A stretch of 64,000 bases of DNA, from assembly GCA_022819825.1 (NCBI GenBank), contig JAJEGM010000021.1, positions 62,001-126,000 on the forward strand, written 5' to 3'. Under the pieces are notes generated by a model, which saw nothing but the letters and a program-made list of their open reading frames with translations, was not told the origin of the DNA and searched no databases. Source of the stretch: Acidimicrobiia bacterium (GTDB taxonomy: Bacteria > Actinomycetota > Acidimicrobiia > Acidimicrobiales > Bin134). This document shows, in pieces, positions 59,676 to 64,000 of the stretch. The stretch's first letter is position 1. Each line of letters starts with the position of its first letter. The position numbers were made by a program, and so were the translations under genes.

Positions 59676-61343
59676 TCAACCTACTCCTGCAACCCCGGCA
59701 GGAGAAGCCAAAGCCTGAGCGTGGGCGTGTTGGGCATGGTGGGAGCTGCGGGTTAGGGGGCTGGCTTCTACGTGGGCAATGCCCAGCGACTGGCCGATGG
59801 CCCGGAACTCCTCGAATTGGTCGGGCGGCACCCATCGGGCCACGGGCAGGTGATGGTTGGTGGGGCGCAGATACTGGCCCACGGTCACGATGTCGGTGCC
59901 CACTGAGGCCAGGTCGGCCATGGTCTGGGCCACCTCTTCGTCGGTCTCGCCCAGCCCGACGATGATCGACGACTTGGTGGTGAGCCCCGCGGCCTTGGCC
60001 CGGGCCAGCACCGCCAGGCTGCGGGCGTAGCCCGCGGAGGGCCGAACCACCCGCTGGAGCCGGGCCACCGTCTCGATGTTGTGGTTCAAAACGTCGGGCC
60101 GGGCATCGAAAACGACGGCCAGAGCGTCGGGGTCACCCTTGCAGTCGGGGATGAGAACTTCCACCCGCACCTCAGGGGTGCGCGTGCGAACCGCATCCAC
60201 CACGGCAGCAAAGGCGGCAGCACCCCCGTCGGCCAGGTCGTCGCGGGCCACCGCGGTGATCACCGCGTAGTCCAGGCCCATGGCCGCCACCGCGTCGGCC
60301 ACCCGCTCGGGCTCGGCCGAATCGAGCGGCCCGGGTTTGCGGGTGTCCACCAGGCAGAAGCCGCACGCCCGAGTGCAGCGCTCACCGTTGATCATGAAAG
60401 TGGCCGTGCCCTCGTTCCAGCACTCGTAGATGTTGGGGCAGCCGGCTTCCTCGCACACCGTCACCAGATTCCGGCCGTGCAAAACCGACCGCAGTCGCCG
60501 GAACCCCGGACCGGTGCGCAGGGGCACCCGCATCCACTCCGGCTTGCGTCCATTGATGGCCAGCCCCTCGGACAACCCGGCTTCGTCCATCCGGGACTGC
60601 AGCCGGACCGGTCGGCCGGGAACATCGCCCGGGCCCATGCCCCGGCTGAACGGGCTCAAGTCTCCGGGCCGCTGCCGCCACGCCACATCCGCCTGGTCCA
60701 CTCCCTCCGCTCCCCAGCGGTCGGCGGCTCGGGCGGCCACCGCGTCCACCACCTCCCGCATGGTCGCCCGCCGTCCTTCGGCGGCCAGCGAGGTGACCGC
60801 CTTGTCGGGGATGCCGCAGGGCACGATGCGATCAAACCACTCCAAATTGCAGTCCACGTTCAGGGCAAAGCCGTGCATGGAGCGGGTGCGGCTGAGGCGT
60901 ACGCCGATGGCCGCGATCTTGCGTGGGTTGTCGCGGTCGGGATCCACCCACACACCGGGATAGTCATCTAAGCGGCCGCAGTTGGGCAGCCCCAGATCAC
61001 CCAGCGCGTCGATCACCAGTTGCTCCACCGAGCGCACGTAGGCCACCGTGTCGGCCATGCCTCCGCCCCGCTTTCCGGCCACGGTCATGATCGGATAGCC
61101 GACAAGCTGGCCGGGGCCGTGGTAGGTGACGTCACCGCCTCGGTCGGTGTACTCCACCTCGGCCCCCACCTCGACCGGATCCACCAAAATGTTGGCCTCG
61201 TCGCCCCGCAGTCCCAGGGTGAACACGTGGGGATGTTCCAATAGCAGCAAGTAGTCGCCACTCCGCTCGAACATTGCCTGCTGGCAGGCGTGGGCGTCCC
61301 GATACGACACCCGCCCCAGCCATCGGATGCGAAGCGGGCTCAT
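59676..61343 (-). CDS. Fused octanoyltransferase (LipB)-lipoyl synthase (LipA)
   Basis: LipB: DRGGDVTYHGPGQLVGYPI, KIAAIGVRLSRTRSMHGFALNVDCNLEWF, PCGIPDKAVTSL; LipA: CEEAGCPNIYECW and CTRACGFC, LNHNIETVARL, terminal RSSHHA; one uninterrupted frame. Confidence 0.9.
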   Translation of the reverse strand: MSPLRIRWLGRVSYRDAHACQQAMFERSGDYLLLLEHPHVFTLGLRGDEANILVDPVEVGAEVEYTDRGGDVTYHGPGQLVGYPIMTVAGKRGGGMADTVAYVRSVEQLVIDALGDLGLPNCGRLDDYPGVWVDPDRDNPRKIAAIGVRLSRTRSMHGFALNVDCNLEWFDRIVPCGIPDKAVTSLAAEGRRATMREVVDAVAARAADRWGAEGVDQADVAWRQRPGDLSPFSRGMGPGDVPGRPVRLQSRMDEAGLSEGLAINGRKPEWMRVPLRTGPGFRRLRSVLHGRNLVTVCEEAGCPNIYECWNEGTATFMINGERCTRACGFCLVDTRKPGPLDSAEPERVADAVAAMGLDYAVITAVARDDLADGGAAAFAAVVDAVRTRTPEVRVEVLIPDCKGDPDALAVVFDARPDVLNHNIETVARLQRVVRPSAGYARSLAVLARAKAAGLTTKSSIIVGLGETDEEVAQTMADLASVGTDIVTVGQYLRPTNHHLPVARWVPPDQFEEFRAIGQSLGIAHVEASPLTRSSHHAQHAHAQALASPAGVAGVG

Positions 61344-61354
61344 CGAAGGCTCAT
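61340..61354 (-). other. Candidate junction mini-ORF J5 (MSLR) between the E2 and lipB-lipA genes
   Basis: Reverse strand CCATGAGCCTTCGATGAGCCCG: ATGA overlap with E2 stop and ATGA overlap with the lipB-lipA start. Confidence 0.35.
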
Positions 61355-62670
61355 GGCATCTCGGCGTGCCAGTCGCGGGTTTCGATGATCGAGCGCAAGT
61401 GGTCCAAGAAGGCGGCCACGTAGGCCCCATCGAAGGCCCGGTGGTCCCAGGCCAGGGCCAGCACCCCCACCGAGTGGATGGTGATGGCCTCGCCGCCGTC
61501 TTCGGCGGTGACCACCACTGGCCGGCGGCGTATCCCGTCGGTGGACAAGATGGCCACCTGGGGCTGGTTGATGATGGGGAACTGCATCATGGTTCCCCAC
61601 TGGCCGGGATTGGTGATGGTGAACGTGCCCCCGGAGATTTCATCGGCGTTCAGCTTCTTGGCCCGCGCCCGCCTCGACAGGTCAGCCACCTCTTCGGCGA
61701 TCGCTGTCAGACGCTTGCGATCGGCGTCCACTACTACCGGGGCCAGCAGCCCTTGGAAGTCGAGGTCGACGGCGACGGCCAGGTTGACGTAGTTGTGTAC
61801 TACCAGCTCGTTGTCTCCCACCGAGGCGTTGATATGGGGATACTCGTGAAGGGCATCGCACACCGCCCGAGCGATGAAGGGAAGGTAGGTGAGGCTGAAG
61901 CCGTGCTCGGCCTTGAACTCTTCCCGGTGGGCCCGGCGCACTTGCTCTACTCCTTCGAAATCCACTTCCACCGCCGTCAGCACATGGGGCGACACCTGTT
62001 TCGACCGCACCATGTGCTCGCCGGTGATGCGGCGTATGTTGCTGAGTGGGACCACTGTGTCCCGTCCGACTGATCGAGTCGGGGCAGCCGGTGCAGAGGG
62101 CGGCGCAGACGGTGCCGTCGGCGCTACCCGACCGGTGGCGGTGCGGTTTTGGGCGATGTACGACTCCACGTCGGAGCGGGTGATTCGCCCGCCGACACCA
62201 GTGCCGGTGATCTGAGAGGGGTCCAGGCCGTTTTCGGCGATCAGCCGGCGCACAACCGGCGACAACACGAATCGGCCACCGCCGGAGGCGGGAGCACTCG
62301 GCGTCTCCGCCGGAGCAGGTGCCGGCTCTGGGGGCGGCGGAGGTGGCGGAGCTACTTCTGCTACTGGCTCAGACGCGGGAGGCGGCGCTTCGGCCGCAGG
62401 CGCGGGCGGCTCAGGCGCAGGTGGGGCAGCCGCCCCGTCCTCGCTCAGAACGGCGATCACCGCGCCCACTTCCACCGTGTCTCCCTCGGCGGCCACAATC
62501 TCCACCAGCACCCCGGACATGGGCGAGGGAACCTCGGAGTCTACCTTGTCGGTGGACACCTCAAAGAGCGGCTCGTCTTCAGCCACCTCGTCGCCCACCT
62601 GCTTGTACCACTGGATGATGGTGCCCTCCATCACCGTCTCGCCCAGCTGTGGCATCCTCACCTCAGACAT
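61351..62670 (-). CDS. 2-oxoacid dehydrogenase E2 (dihydrolipoamide acyltransferase), one lipoyl domain
   Basis: MPQLGETVMEGTIIQWYKQVGDEVAEDEPLFEVSTDKVDSEVPSP; peripheral-subunit-binding domain; LAWDHRAFDGAYVAAFL catalytic motif. Confidence 0.9.
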   Translation of the reverse strand: MSEVRMPQLGETVMEGTIIQWYKQVGDEVAEDEPLFEVSTDKVDSEVPSPMSGVLVEIVAAEGDTVEVGAVIAVLSEDGAAAPPAPEPPAPAAEAPPPASEPVAEVAPPPPPPPEPAPAPAETPSAPASGGGRFVLSPVVRRLIAENGLDPSQITGTGVGGRITRSDVESYIAQNRTATGRVAPTAPSAPPSAPAAPTRSVGRDTVVPLSNIRRITGEHMVRSKQVSPHVLTAVEVDFEGVEQVRRAHREEFKAEHGFSLTYLPFIARAVCDALHEYPHINASVGDNELVVHNYVNLAVAVDLDFQGLLAPVVVDADRKRLTAIAEEVADLSRRARAKKLNADEISGGTFTITNPGQWGTMMQFPIINQPQVAILSTDGIRRRPVVVTAEDGGEAITIHSVGVLALAWDHRAFDGAYVAAFLDHLRSIIETRDWHAEMP

Positions 62671-62711
62671 CGAGCCTCCCGTTCACTGTTCGTCTCAGCC
62701 AGCACTTCGCC

Positions 62712-64000
62712 TCAGTGCAGGGCCCGGCCGGTGAGCGCCAGCACCGACTCTCCGAATAGCTCGCTCATGGTGGGATGGGGCTGGATGAACTCGGCAACCT
62801 CCGGCACAGTGGCCTCCCAGTTCACCGCCAGATAGCCCTGGCCGAGCTGCTCGGTCACCCACGGGCCCACCATGTGGACTCCGAGGATGCGCCCGCCGGT
62901 CCCGTTGTTGTCGCGGTCGGCGATGACCTTGACCAGCCCGTCGGTCTCCCCCACGATCATGGCCCGCCCGTTGCCCATGAAGCGGTGCGTGGAGGTAACC
63001 ACCTCGAACCCCGCCTCTTTGGCCGACGCCTCGGTGTGGCCCACGAAGGCCACCTCGGGATGGCAGTAGATGGCCCACGGGACATTGCCGTAGTCCACCG
63101 GCGCGGGCGACTCCCCCAGCAGGTGTTTCACCACCAGAATGGCCTCGGCAAACGCCACGTGGGCCAATTGCGGGGTGCGAACCACATCGCCTACGGCGTA
63201 CACCCCCGGTGCGGTGGTTTGGCAGAACTGATCCACCGCCACATAACCCCCGTCGTCCACCTCTACGCCGGCGGCGTCCAAACCCAGGCCGTCGGTAAAC
63301 GGGCGGCGGCCCACACACACCACCACTGCGTCCACGCTCAGGGGGTCGGCGCCTTCGATCTCCAGCTCCACGCCGTCGCCGGCGTTCCGACAGCCGCTCA
63401 CCGCGACGCCGGCGCGAATCTCGATCTTGCGCTTCTTGAATGCCCGGGTCAGCATCTTGACCACGTCGTCGTCTGCCCCCAGCAAGATCCGAGGCAGCGC
63501 TTCTAGAACGGTCACCTGCGACCCCAGATCAGCCAGCATGGAGGCGAACTCCAAGCCGATGGCCCCGCCGCCGATGATCGCCGCCCGCTCGGGCAGCTCG
63601 GTGATGGACAGCAGCTCGTCGCTGGTCATGATCCGCTCGCCATCCACCTCGAAGCCCGGCAGCGTGCGGGGCACCGACCCGGTGGCGAGAACCACGTGGT
63701 CGGCGGTCAGCGTTGCATCGCCGGATTCCCCGCCCGAGACGGTGACCGACCGGTCCGGGCCCAGAGTGCCCCAACCGTCCAGCACCGTGACCTTGCGACC
63801 CTCCAGCAGCTTGCCGACGCCTTTGTGGAGTTGATCCACGATCTTCTGCTTGCGGGCTTGGGCTGCCCCCATGTCCACTGTCGGCGACGGCGCGGCAATG
63901 CCGAATTGATCGGCGTGGGTCACGGTGCGGTACACCGATGCCGTCTCCAGCAGCTCCTTCGCCGGGATGCAGCCCACATGCAGGCAGGTCCCACCCAGCT
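62712..64000 (-). CDS. lpd: Dihydrolipoyl dehydrogenase (partial at right edge)
   Basis: GGTCLHVGCIPAKELLETA read into the window edge; GGGAIGLEFASMLADLGSQVTVLEALPRIL; C-terminal HPTMSELFGES. Confidence 0.9.
   Translation of the reverse strand, partial: LGGTCLHVGCIPAKELLETASVYRTVTHADQFGIAAPSPTVDMGAAQARKQKIVDQLHKGVGKLLEGRKVTVLDGWGTLGPDRSVTVSGGESGDATLTADHVVLATGSVPRTLPGFEVDGERIMTSDELLSITELPERAAIIGGGAIGLEFASMLADLGSQVTVLEALPRILLGADDDVVKMLTRAFKKRKIEIRAGVAVSGCRNAGDGVELEIEGADPLSVDAVVVCVGRRPFTDGLGLDAAGVEVDDGGYVAVDQFCQTTAPGVYAVGDVVRTPQLAHVAFAEAILVVKHLLGESPAPVDYGNVPWAIYCHPEVAFVGHTEASAKEAGFEVVTSTHRFMGNGRAMIVGETDGLVKVIADRDNNGTGGRILGVHMVGPWVTEQLGQGYLAVNWEATVPEVAEFIQPHPTMSELFGESVLALTGRALH

Overview
High-GC actinobacterial chromosomal window; gene content suggests an Acidimicrobiia-like lineage (inference from gene content only). 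It is densely coding with about 50 CDSs. From about 6 to 48 kb lies a large cell-surface glycan locus. It holds GDP-mannose-derived sugar genes (gmd, rmd, fcl, a nucleotidyltransferase), rfbABCD for dTDP-rhamnose, many GT2/GT4 glycosyltransferases, a Wzm/Wzt-type ABC exporter with a C-terminal glycan-binding-like domain, a methyltransferase/kinase-like/coiled-coil protein resembling WbdD in layout, an LCP ligase, a SpoIID/LytB protein and two GT-C-like membrane paralogs. Embedded or flanking are housekeeping genes: ccmAB, cofD/cofE (F420), pabB/pabC, birA plus acyl-CoA carboxylase, ThiF/rhodanese, Sir2, pepA, metH, lpd, a 2-oxoacid dehydrogenase E2 and a single-ORF lipB-lipA fusion. The most unusual signal is a recurrent arrangement at five same-strand gene junctions. 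Each carries a very short ORF (4-20 codons) whose start overlaps or abuts the upstream gene's stop, and whose stop overlaps or abuts the downstream gene's start. In the clearest cases the mini-ORF ends like the upstream protein and begins like the downstream protein, as expected if the stop/start junction had been tandemly duplicated. No tRNA, rRNA, CRISPR array, transposase or prophage was recognised. All family calls were made by reading motifs in the translations; no database search was run.
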